Shown here one piece after another: positions 7,501 to 13,292 of a stretch of 13,731 nt of DNA (its first letter is position 1; each line of letters opens with the position of its first letter). The notes below the pieces were generated by a model. It was not told where the DNA came from, did no database searches, and saw only the letters and a program-made list of their open reading frames with translations. The translations under genes were made by a program, and so were the position numbers. Origin of the DNA: Flavobacteriaceae bacterium (GTDB taxonomy: Bacteria > Bacteroidota > Bacteroidia > Flavobacteriales > Flavobacteriaceae); assembly GCA_002713705.1 (NCBI GenBank), contig PAUJ01000018.1:30573-44303 (forward strand), given 5' to 3'.

Positions 7501-8039
7501 ATAGAACCTATTGGCATATCAACAGTATTAATTGAATTAAGGCTTGATTGAAATGATGTAGAATTACCAATTCCGCTCATTTTTTCAGCACATGTAATAA
7601 TTGTTCCAGAACTATTTTCGTTAATCTTTTGTCCAGCTGGTAGAGAAGTATAAAAATTACTACTACTGTAGTTTAAATCACCTCCGTCGAATAATACTAA
7701 ACCTAATCTATAATTACCACCTGATTGAGAATTAATAGTACTAACTAGGTTGCTAATACCGTTTTTAACGCCGTTTATTGCGCCGCCCATTGAAGATGTA
7801 TAATCTACTACAAATACAACATCCATGCCCTCAGCACATGTATCTGAGCCTGCAGCATATACTGTTTGTGGATTGGCTGCAATAGATGAAAGACTTGCGT
7901 TATTAGCAAAGATTGCAGTCGGCGTTCCACCTCCATCACATAATACATCAGAAGATGTTGAGTGGTACATTACATTTACTTGCTCCGATGGTTCCGGGCA
8001 ATTTAAATCGTTTATGAATCTTTTAACCGATAACGCCAT
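4590..8039 (-). CDS. Large vWA-domain structural or adhesin-like protein
   Basis: This 1149-residue protein has no signal peptide, as expected for a virion protein assembled in the host cytoplasm. Residues about 70-290 form a von Willebrand factor A domain: MDVVFVVDYTSS has the metal-site pattern D79-x-T81-x-S83 (usual form DxSxS), and LIILITDGAP supplies D213-G214. The usual third metal-site Thr is not obvious near SINKWGLRA (179-187). Residues about 480-870 contain repeated beta-rich units marked by MPSGGG (567), MPSGGD (666) and MPAGGG (758). Residues 985-1054 are an Ala-Thr-X linker, and 1118-1149 a Gly/Glu/Pro tail. vWA domains bind protein or glycan ligands through a divalent metal, which fits host attachment. 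The gene starts 22 bases after the fibre gene and is preceded by a late-promoter-like octamer. The vWA domain is well supported; its role in the virion is inferred. Confidence 0.82.
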   Translation of the reverse strand: MALSVKRFINDLNCPEPSEQVNVMYHSTSSDVLCDGGGTPTAIFANNASLSSIAANPQTVYAAGSDTCAEGMDVVFVVDYTSSMGGAINGVKNGISNLVSTINSQSGGNYRLGLVLFDGGDLNYSSSNFYTSLPAGQKINENSSGTIITCAEKMSGIGNSTSFQSSLNSINTVDMPIGSINKWGLRAISEVVNNQFAGSFREGVQKLIILITDGAPQSNALYSINLANQVQLEGVQVLYQTSQASTGNGQYNAVLGAQPSGAANYGLNFNSTWTNSLNSSISTLCDNTYLYSCNPIPSGWYMEPGDSVTYNWNGTAWSSTTCSYTVKVNLAKASGQGSSWDIKPIPSDHPNYFDANTFIFSGNHSTSDSYGADGVLTWEIEAATDYSVSNISGLTHSTQSGTAANFKSFTDNGVGASGINNTLAQHEFQIAGPMTEDAEFTITLSAKMDNVSYNMKVIVIGDEPDGLDANDAAQSPSGEIALTPTNPASFWLNAASSYSTKTGAQLYTFTGTVGSSHSFNVDLNPNPSDYSIDVTSYTDTYSNTASQNAVGPNLVVNNTSVSGTFTMPSGGGISEIFLDGQVNQPDYNFVLTVTDSITGVSVISGDQTQTYTGYTGQQFNWHADLTAGANIASYTIDYTNTAANPNTYVSIGSGAGAGEVYGVVTMPSGGDASTVTVAGSSVPSTYSMEITFTDDWGGNETYGDPITVTSEAGVTTNTVKTLTGTSAYTTYVINKIESSNAAVTVTSSGSTITVKTIMPAGGGTATVDVQGESSLDTYLYTVSLGETISNATIAGATPEGVKTLTATLAVGAQHTFNETVSPSSGYYYTSGPTSSSNNATAVASVNAAGAISITVTGGSAARNATVGITGTTALIQRTLTVNYADSQLGLEGNVTSSSLPTPAGYPTITSDSFTGTPGTQGTKTLYYMPSTGYVSASINSISSTDAGKGTGAAGIGAREGQEWTLSYTIPSTSSTITITVNGSGVAATSATAATSATTLATAATTLATEATKATAATTLATAATTLATPATPGTNPTLATLATNATDATSATSAPLYWFAQGEPCNGGETKMFRRSSRIFRFNNYNSNWFDQVITVTGNPVQTENQSFNYSLLGAGVCEGGGEGEGPDPHDPGEGPEEGGGRGGPNGFE
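4878..5087 (-). repeat. Ala-Thr-X triplet linker in the vWA protein
   Basis: Residues about 985-1054 are built almost only of Ala, Thr, Ser and Leu in the pattern A-T-X, with ATTL inserts, for example ATTLATAATTLATE. It separates the beta-repeats from a short Cys- and Arg-containing C-terminal module. It may be a flexible or beta-helical spacer, and the many Thr residues are possible O-glycosylation sites. Confidence 0.7.
4957..5058 (-). repeat. Imperfect 21-bp tandem DNA repeat
   Basis: Read on the plus strand, units starting gtcgctaatgttgtag recur every 21 bases at 4957 and 4978 (identical), then after an 18-base variant at 5017 and 5038 with a few changes. Each unit encodes seven residues of the Ala-Thr-X linker. 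Identical neighbouring units suggest recent duplication by slippage or recombination, so copy number may vary among related phages. Confidence 0.75.
5430..6602 (-). repeat. Divergent beta-repeat region of the vWA protein
   Basis: Residues about 480-870 contain three or four diverged copies of a unit of roughly 92-99 residues. The anchor motifs are MPSGGGISE (567), MPSGGDAST (666), MPAGGGTAT (758) and the weaker VTGGSAARN (855); each ends a strand and is followed by a VDVQG or VTVAG-like strand. Each copy begins with a Tyr/Val-rich strand such as YNFVLTVTD or YSMEITFTD. This suggests tandem Ig-like or similar beta-sandwich domains forming a stalk. No named family was recognised. Confidence 0.6.
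7170..7832 (-). other. vWA domain region of the large protein
   Basis: This covers residues about 70-290 of the 1149-residue protein. The metal-ion dependent adhesion site is DYTSS at 79-83 and the second acidic loop is ITDG at 211-214. A Thr in place of the first Ser is conservative and should still hold a metal ion. The expected Gly-Thr loop between them is not clear, so metal binding is likely but not certain. Confidence 0.75.
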
Positions 8040-8058
8040 GTTGGTAAATTAGTTTATA

Positions 8059-8066
8059 TATTTATT
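8059..8066 (-). promoter_or_regulatory. T4-like late promoter octamer AATAAATA
   Basis: On the minus strand the octamer AATAAATA lies 20-27 bases before the vWA start codon and overlaps the stop codon of the fibre gene. It matches NATAAATA, the late promoter motif reported for T4-like marine phages (T4 form TATAAATA). Such promoters are read by host polymerase with the phage late sigma-like and clamp proteins, without a -35 box. The position gives a short leader of about a dozen bases. In AT-rich DNA an eight-base match can occur by chance, so it remains a candidate. Confidence 0.45.
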
Positions 8067-11000
8067 GTTGCCACATTAGTGTTGCTGTGAACCCATAAGC
8101 ATTAGTACCACCTTCAGTACATTTAATATAAACTGTTTTACTATTAAGCGCCGATACATTCAGACTTGATAAAATAAAGTGTTTTGTATTTGCTGGAATA
8201 GTCCATGTTGCTGCTGTTGTACTTTGATTTGCAGAATCCACTGCAATTAATTCAAAACCAGTTTGAACACTTGATAATATATTAAATGCACATTCTATTT
8301 TTGTTAAAGTACCTGTTAAATCAGTTGGTACAAATACAAATGCTTCTTGAACATTTGCAGCAACAAACCTTTCATTCCTTGGAATAGGGTTTAATGCTAT
8401 ATGTTCATATTGGTATGCCGCAGGACCAGTTGCTCCAGTTGCGCCCTTAGTACCAGTTGCACCTTTTTGACCAGCTTCAGTAGAAGCAGCACCAGTTTCA
8501 CCTTTTTGACCTTTAGGACCAGCTTCAGTAGAAGCCGCACCAGTTGGTCCTTTTGCACCAGTATTACCTTTAATACCAGTACCAGTTGCACCTTTAACAC
8601 CATCTACACCAGATAATCCTGAAGATCCATTATCACCACCACCTCCAGTTGCTCCTTTTGCACCAGTTTCTCCTTTACCTCCACCTGAACCAGAACCACC
8701 TTGTGCTCCTTTTTCACCAGAAGTTCCACTTGAACCTCCTTCACCTTTTTGACCTTTATCACCAGATGTTCCAGAAGTTCCACTTGAACCACCTTCACCT
8801 TTTTGACCTTTTTGACCTTTATCGCCTTTAATACCATCTACACCAGATAATCCACTTGATCCACTTGTTCCATTTGTTCCGTTAGCACCAGCCTCACCTT
8901 TATCTCCGTTGGTTCCATTTGTTCCGTTAGCACCAGCCTCACCTTTATCTCCGTTAGTTCCATGTGTTCCATCGCTTCCAGGAATACCTTTTAAACCAGT
9001 TTCACCTTTTGTACCAGGTTCTCCTTTGCCTCCACCAGTACCAGAACCACCCTGTGCTCCTTTTTCACCAGTATTACCTTTAAGACCGTCTACTCCAGAT
9101 AATCCAGAAGAACCAGATGTTCCGTCAGAACCAGATGTTCCGTCTGAACCAGATGTTCCAGATGATCCGTCAGAACCAGATGTTCCGTCTGAACCAGATG
9201 TTCCAGATGATCCATCAGAACCAGATGTTCCGTCTGAACCAGAACTACCGTCTGAACCAGATGTTCCACTTGAACCTCCTGAGCCAGTTGCACCTTTTTG
9301 ACCTTTAATACCATCTACACCAGATAATCCAGAAGAACCGGATGTTCCAGATGATCCATCAGAACCAGATGTTCCGTCTGAACCAGATGTTCCAGAAGAG
9401 CCATCAGAACCAGAAGTTCCATCTGAACCAGAAGTTCCACTTGAACCTCCCGTACCAGTTTCACCTTTTGTACCAGGTTCTCCTTTGCCTCCACCAGTAC
9501 CAGAACCACCTTGTGCTCCTTTTTCACCAGTACTACCTTTTAAACCATCTACACCAGATAATCCAGAAGAACCGGATGTTCCAGATGATCCATCAGAACC
9601 AGAAGTTCCGTCTGAACCAGATGTTCCGTCTGAACCAGATGTTCCAGATGATCCGTCAGAACCAGATGTTCCAGATGATCCGTCAGAACCAGATGTTCCA
9701 CTTGAACCATCACCACCTTTATCTCCTTTAAGACCGTCTACACCAGATAATCCAGAAGAACCAGATGTTCCAGATGATCCATCAGAACCAGAAGTTCCAT
9801 CAGAACCAGAAGTTCCATCAGAACCAGAAGTTCCGTCAGAACCAGAAGTTCCAGATGATCCATCAGAACCAGAAGTTCCAGATGATCCATCAGAACCAGA
9901 TGTTCCACTTGAACCTCCTTCACCTTTTTGACCTTTAATACCATCTACGCCGGATAAACCAGAAGAACCTGAAGTTCCAGATGATCCGTCAGAACCAGAA
10001 GTTCCACTTGAACCAGCATCACCTTTTAGACCAGCTGTACCAGCACTACCTGTAGCACCTTTTTCACCTTGTGGTCCTTCAATGCTACCTACATTATTAA
10101 ATTGAGTACCATCCCATACATGAAGATCACCGTCAATAATATAACCATCTCCATTTGTGTTTCCACTAGGAGGTAAATCACCGATTGCATCATAGGTACC
10201 TAATATTGTTACTGAGGTACCTGTAGCACCTTTTTCACCAGATGTTCCAGAAGTTCCACTTGAACCACCTTCACCCTTCTGGCCTTTATCTCCTTTAATT
10301 CCTTTATCTCCTTTTAGACCATCTACACCAGATAGACCACTTGAACCAGAAGTTCCAGATGAGCCATCAGAACCAGATGTTCCAGAAGAGCCATCAGAAC
10401 CAGAAGTTCCATCAGAACCAGAAGTACCTGAACTACCAGATGTTCCAGATGTTCCACTTGAACCAGCATCACCGTCACTACCTCTATCACCTGTTGCTCC
10501 AGATATACCATCTACACCAGATAAACCAGAAGAACCAGAAGAACCTGAAGTTCCACTTGAACCGTCTGCACCTACTAGAGAAGCTAACCATTCTGATTCA
10601 GTTCCTCCATAATTATTTTGTAATGCAATACCAAATGCACTTAAACCGTCATCTCCATTTTTAGCGAATTGTATTGATAAAATATCATCTGTACTTACTG
10701 AATTTTGTGGAGTTCCAGCAACTGTATCTAATAAAATTCCGACTACGTCGCCAGAAACATTATGTCTTAAAGTACCTCCAATTAAATGAGTAGTATTAGT
10801 ATTATCAGAACTTTGAATTACTATCCAACCATCTGGATCTGGACTTCCATTATCTGTCCATAATGTTAAGAATGAAGATTGATCTAATCCATGGTGGTCA
10901 ACTTTGTTAAAATATAACCAAGTCGTGTTTGTAGCAAAGTTTACGCTCATTGACAAATAACCAGCAGCAGGTGTTGTAGTATTACTAGCATCCCATTTCC

Positions 11001-13275
11001 AGTTTAATCCGCCTCTCCAACCGTCTGTTCCAGATGTTCCATCAGAACCAGCATTTGCAGATGCACCATCAGCACCTTTATCTCCTTTTAGACCATCTAC
11101 ACCAGATAATCCACTTGAACCTGCAGCACCATCTGTACCATTAATTCCGTCTGTACCATTAGTACCATCCGTACCTCCAGCTCCAGTTTCACCTTTATCT
11201 CCTTTTAAACCGTCTACGCCAGATAATCCTGAAGAACCAGATGTTCCATCAGTTCCATCAGCACCATCAGTACCATCAGTACCGTCTGTTCCATCAGAAC
11301 CAGCATTTGCAGATGCACCATCTGCACCTTTATCTCCTTTTAGACCATCTACACCAGATAGACCACTTGAACCTGCAGCACCATCTGTACCGTCTGTTCC
11401 GTCAGTACCATCTGCACCATCAGCACCTTTATCTCCTTTTAGACCATCCACACCAGATAGACCACTTGAACCAGATGTTCCGTCTGAACCAGCAGAACCT
11501 GCAGCTCCATCTGAGCCAGCAGCTCCATCTGAGCCATCAACACCTTTATCTCCTTTTAGACCATCTACACCAGATAATCCACTTGAACCTGCAGCACCGG
11601 CAGTACCATCTGTACCATCAGTTCCGTCTGTTCCGTCTGTTCCGTCAGTTCCATTAGCTCCATCTGCACCTTTATCTCCTTTTAGGCCATCAACACCAGA
11701 TAGACCACTTGAACCTGAAGTTCCATTTCCATCTGTACCATCAGTACCATCAGTACCATCTGCTCCAGTTTCACCTTTTTGACCTTGTAAACCATCTACA
11801 CCAGATAATCCAGAAGAACCTGCAGCACCATCTGTACCATCTGCACCATCAGTACCGTCAGTACCGTCTGCTCCATCTGCACCTTTTTGACCTTGTAAAC
11901 CATCTACACCAGATAGACCACTTGAACCTGAAGTTCCATCAGAACCAGATGTTCCGCTTGAACCACTTGTTCCGTCAGTACCAGGTGCACTACTTAGATT
12001 AATAATCCAAGGACCATTACTATTTAATAAGTTACCATTATTTGATATATGTGAGAATGTTAATTGAGTTCCACTATAAGCGGTTACTACTGCAATTTGT
12101 ACATTAGTCATATCTAATGGATATGTAATCGAAATATATTCACCACCTACATAAGATAAATCAGAATCTACTGTTAAAGTACCACCTGCATTATTTGAGT
12201 GTAAATCAGTTGAAGTTGTAGAAAAGTCTACTGAAACGCCATCGTTTCCATCAGCACCATTTGTTCCATCAGTACCATTTGTTCCATCAGTACCAGGTAT
12301 ACCTGTTAAATTAATGTTCCAAACAGAACTAAATGAAGCAACTGTACTTTGAGATACATTATTCCATTCCATTACACCAGTTGAACTATCGTATGATGTT
12401 ACTTGTGCAATATCAAAATTATCTGGACCAGCATCTAAAGATACAATAATATATTCACCACCAATATATGATAAACCAGTATCTACTGTTACAGGTCCCA
12501 TCGCATTGCCAGCATTACCTGGATTACGATCTTCACCAAGACTATGTGCACCATTAAATGAAGTAGAATAATCTACACTTGTACCTGCATCACCTTTTTG
12601 ACCATCAGATACTACTTTAATAGTACCTCTCATTGCTTGATGTCCTACAACTGTACAATGATATTCATATTCATTTTGTGCATCAAATGGCACAGTCCAT
12701 ACTAAATCATTTCCTTGTGTTACCGGTAAACTACCTGCATTAATACCTGCACTAATACTATTCGCTGAAAGATCTTCAATATCCAGTGGATGTCCTGCAG
12801 CAACTCTTCTAAATGTATAAGTTTCACCTCTATTAACATATAGAGTCGGATTTTGTATACTATTAATATTTTCATAACCCGCTGAATCATTTACAGTCCA
12901 GTAAGATCCGTTACCAGTGAATTCAAATAGAGTACCAGAGTTAATTAAAACTGTTACTACATTACCATCTGATAATGTAAGGTTAAGTTCTCCTGTTGCT
13001 TGACTATAACTAGCTCCTGTGAGTGTAGTTCCACCACCTTCACCTAGTTTTGTCCAAGATGATAATTGAGTTGCATCGGCATTGGTCAACATATATAGAC
13101 CATTATTCTCAGCAGTATCTTCTGTAACCGAAACAAGCATACCTAAGTATGCGAATGGTAAAGAACTGTCAATAAGTTGAGATGCTAAAGGGGTTACCGC
13201 CCTAGCATCTAGTGGTCCTAGCTTGTTTACTTCAAAGTTTGCCGGAAAGTTAAATGTTCCTATAGTTCTTGCCAT
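8062..13275 (-). CDS. Collagen-like tail fibre protein with cupredoxin-like domain
   Basis: The 1737-residue protein starts with a phage-fibre module (KLGPLDARAVTPLA at 18-31, AYLGMLVSV at 42-50). Residues 115-222 resemble a cupredoxin, with His162, Cys207, His212 and Met215. Two related beta domains follow at 232-325 and 347-431. Gly-X-Y tracts cover 432-752, 902-1019 and 1067-1617, about 990 residues, and are nearly free of Pro but rich in Thr, Ser, Asp and Lys; SSGLSGVDG occurs 17 times. The tracts are interrupted by a 148-residue globular domain (753-901, ending in GTESEWLASL) and a short module with GDGYIIDGDLHVWDG (about 1021-1066). Residues 1618-1737 form a beta-rich C-terminal domain, probably the receptor-binding or trimer-nucleating tip. 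Chains should form trimers. The start is preceded by AAAAAGAGAA at suitable distance. The fibre identity is strong; which fibre it is remains open. Confidence 0.88.
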   Translation of the reverse strand: MARTIGTFNFPANFEVNKLGPLDARAVTPLASQLIDSSLPFAYLGMLVSVTEDTAENNGLYMLTNADATQLSSWTKLGEGGGTTLTGASYSQATGELNLTLSDGNVVTVLINSGTLFEFTGNGSYWTVNDSAGYENINSIQNPTLYVNRGETYTFRRVAAGHPLDIEDLSANSISAGINAGSLPVTQGNDLVWTVPFDAQNEYEYHCTVVGHQAMRGTIKVVSDGQKGDAGTSVDYSTSFNGAHSLGEDRNPGNAGNAMGPVTVDTGLSYIGGEYIIVSLDAGPDNFDIAQVTSYDSSTGVMEWNNVSQSTVASFSSVWNINLTGIPGTDGTNGTDGTNGADGNDGVSVDFSTTSTDLHSNNAGGTLTVDSDLSYVGGEYISITYPLDMTNVQIAVVTAYSGTQLTFSHISNNGNLLNSNGPWIINLSSAPGTDGTSGSSGTSGSDGTSGSSGLSGVDGLQGQKGADGADGTDGTDGADGTDGAAGSSGLSGVDGLQGQKGETGADGTDGTDGTDGNGTSGSSGLSGVDGLKGDKGADGANGTDGTDGTDGTDGTDGTAGAAGSSGLSGVDGLKGDKGVDGSDGAAGSDGAAGSAGSDGTSGSSGLSGVDGLKGDKGADGADGTDGTDGTDGAAGSSGLSGVDGLKGDKGADGASANAGSDGTDGTDGTDGADGTDGTSGSSGLSGVDGLKGDKGETGAGGTDGTNGTDGINGTDGAAGSSGLSGVDGLKGDKGADGASANAGSDGTSGTDGWRGGLNWKWDASNTTTPAAGYLSMSVNFATNTTWLYFNKVDHHGLDQSSFLTLWTDNGSPDPDGWIVIQSSDNTNTTHLIGGTLRHNVSGDVVGILLDTVAGTPQNSVSTDDILSIQFAKNGDDGLSAFGIALQNNYGGTESEWLASLVGADGSSGTSGSSGSSGLSGVDGISGATGDRGSDGDAGSSGTSGTSGSSGTSGSDGTSGSDGSSGTSGSDGSSGTSGSSGLSGVDGLKGDKGIKGDKGQKGEGGSSGTSGTSGEKGATGTSVTILGTYDAIGDLPPSGNTNGDGYIIDGDLHVWDGTQFNNVGSIEGPQGEKGATGSAGTAGLKGDAGSSGTSGSDGSSGTSGSSGLSGVDGIKGQKGEGGSSGTSGSDGSSGTSGSDGSSGTSGSDGTSGSDGTSGSDGTSGSDGSSGTSGSSGLSGVDGLKGDKGGDGSSGTSGSDGSSGTSGSDGSSGTSGSDGTSGSDGTSGSDGSSGTSGSSGLSGVDGLKGSTGEKGAQGGSGTGGGKGEPGTKGETGTGGSSGTSGSDGTSGSDGSSGTSGSDGTSGSDGSSGTSGSSGLSGVDGIKGQKGATGSGGSSGTSGSDGSSGSDGTSGSDGSSGTSGSDGTSGSDGSSGTSGSDGTSGSDGTSGSSGLSGVDGLKGNTGEKGAQGGSGTGGGKGEPGTKGETGLKGIPGSDGTHGTNGDKGEAGANGTNGTNGDKGEAGANGTNGTSGSSGLSGVDGIKGDKGQKGQKGEGGSSGTSGTSGDKGQKGEGGSSGTSGEKGAQGGSGSGGGKGETGAKGATGGGGDNGSSGLSGVDGVKGATGTGIKGNTGAKGPTGAASTEAGPKGQKGETGAASTEAGQKGATGTKGATGATGPAAYQYEHIALNPIPRNERFVAANVQEAFVFVPTDLTGTLTKIECAFNILSSVQTGFELIAVDSANQSTTAATWTIPANTKHFILSSLNVSALNSKTVYIKCTEGGTNAYGFTATLMWQQ
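8065..8424 (-). other. C-terminal beta-rich tip domain of the fibre protein
   Basis: Residues about 1618-1737 lack Gly-X-Y repeats and alternate short hydrophobic strands (FVFVPTDLTGTLTKIECAF, FELIAVDSA, HFILSSLNV, KTVYIKCTEGG, FTATLMWQQ), which fits a small beta-sandwich. By position it could nucleate trimer folding or bind the host receptor. No family was recognised. Confidence 0.6.
8425..10077 (-). repeat. Collagen-like Gly-X-Y tract, longest segment
   Basis: Residues 1067-1617 form the longest tract, with seven copies of SSGLSGVDG and long runs of GTSGSDGSSGTSGSDG. The segment beginning GEKGAQGGSGTGGGKGEPG occurs twice almost unchanged, as does a GANGTNGTNGDKGE unit. Near the end GAASTEAG occurs twice and breaks the Gly period. 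The matching DNA repeats every 9, 18 or more bases, which would favour length change by recombination. Confidence 0.85.
10078..10218 (-). other. Short WDG module between collagen tracts
   Basis: Residues about 1020-1066 read SVTILGTYDAIGDLPPSG and then GDGYIIDGDLHVWDG, ending NNVGSIE just before GPQGEKG. This ILG...GDxYxIxGDLxVWDG order is a common small module next to Gly-X-Y repeats in phage tail fibres. Its function is structural as far as known. Confidence 0.65.
10219..10572 (-). repeat. Collagen-like Gly-X-Y tract, second segment
   Basis: Residues 902-1019 continue the Gly-X-Y pattern between the 148-residue globular domain and the short WDG module. Triplets GSS, GTS, GSD alternate with a Lys-rich run (GDKGIKGDKGQKG). 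Two copies of SSGLSGVDG are present, one followed by the unusual GISGATGDRG. Confidence 0.85.
10570..11019 (-). other. Globular domain inserted between collagen tracts
   Basis: Residues about 753-901 interrupt the Gly-X-Y pattern. They begin WRGGLNWKWDAS, contain a Trp-rich beta section with LYFNKVDHHG and DGWIVIQSS, and end in a segment SAFGIALQNNYGGTESEWLASL that closely resembles a linker seen in many phage fibre and collagen-like proteins (GTxxEWLxSL). It may act as a trimerisation point that resets the triple helix. Confidence 0.65.
11020..11982 (-). repeat. Collagen-like Gly-X-Y tract, first long segment
   Basis: Residues 432-752 are Gly-X-Y triplets dominated by GTD, GAD, GSS and GDK, with eight copies of SSGLSGVDG. 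Two sequence breaks are visible: a two-residue unit in TDGNGTSG, and two copies of GASANAG where Ala replaces Gly while the three-residue period is kept. On the DNA the tract is a patchwork of near-identical 9- to 45-base units. Confidence 0.85.
11983..12582 (-). repeat. Two tandem homologous beta domains in the fibre protein
   Basis: Residues 232-325 and 347-431 share the order SVDYST or SVDFST, TVDTGLSYIGGEYI or TVDSDLSYVGGEYI, IAQVTSY or IAVVTAY, and VWNINL or PWIINL, and both lead into a short Gly-X-Y run. This is a clear internal duplication. No family was recognised; they may be stacked shaft domains between the attachment part and the triple helix. Confidence 0.75.
12610..12933 (-). 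other. Cupredoxin-like domain in the fibre N-terminal region
   Basis: This covers residues about 115-222 of the fibre protein. The strand NPTLYVNRGETYTF leads to GHPLDIED (His162), and NDLVWTVPFDAQNEYEYHC ends at Cys207, followed by TVVGHQAMRGTIKV (His212, Met215). The order His, Cys, His, Met is that of type 1 copper sites. The spacing Cys-x4-His-x2-Met differs slightly from plastocyanin. The beta fold and ligands are seen by motif; copper binding is inferred. Confidence 0.7.
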
Positions 13276-13292
13276 GTTATATTATTCTCTTT
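13276..13292 (-). promoter_or_regulatory. Ribosome binding site of the fibre gene
   Basis: The 17-base gap plus the preceding stop gives, on the minus strand, AAAAAGAGAATAATATAAC before ATG. AGAG, about 11 bases from the start, is a weak purine-rich Shine-Dalgarno-like site. It supports the chosen start, whose product begins with a fibre-like N-terminal module. The vWA and GT32 genes lack any such site. Confidence 0.4.

Noticed and set aside
8909..9931. Open plus-strand frames giving Pro/Glu-rich repeats (PSEPDVPSEP and similar)
   Set aside because: They are the reverse-strand reading of the Gly-X-Y DNA repeats: the low-complexity codons avoid stops on the other strand. No ribosome binding site, and composition is explained by the fibre gene.
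11241..12002. Plus-strand frames rich in His, Leu and Gln
   Set aside because: Also shadows of the collagen-like repeats in another frame, with no domain or start signal.
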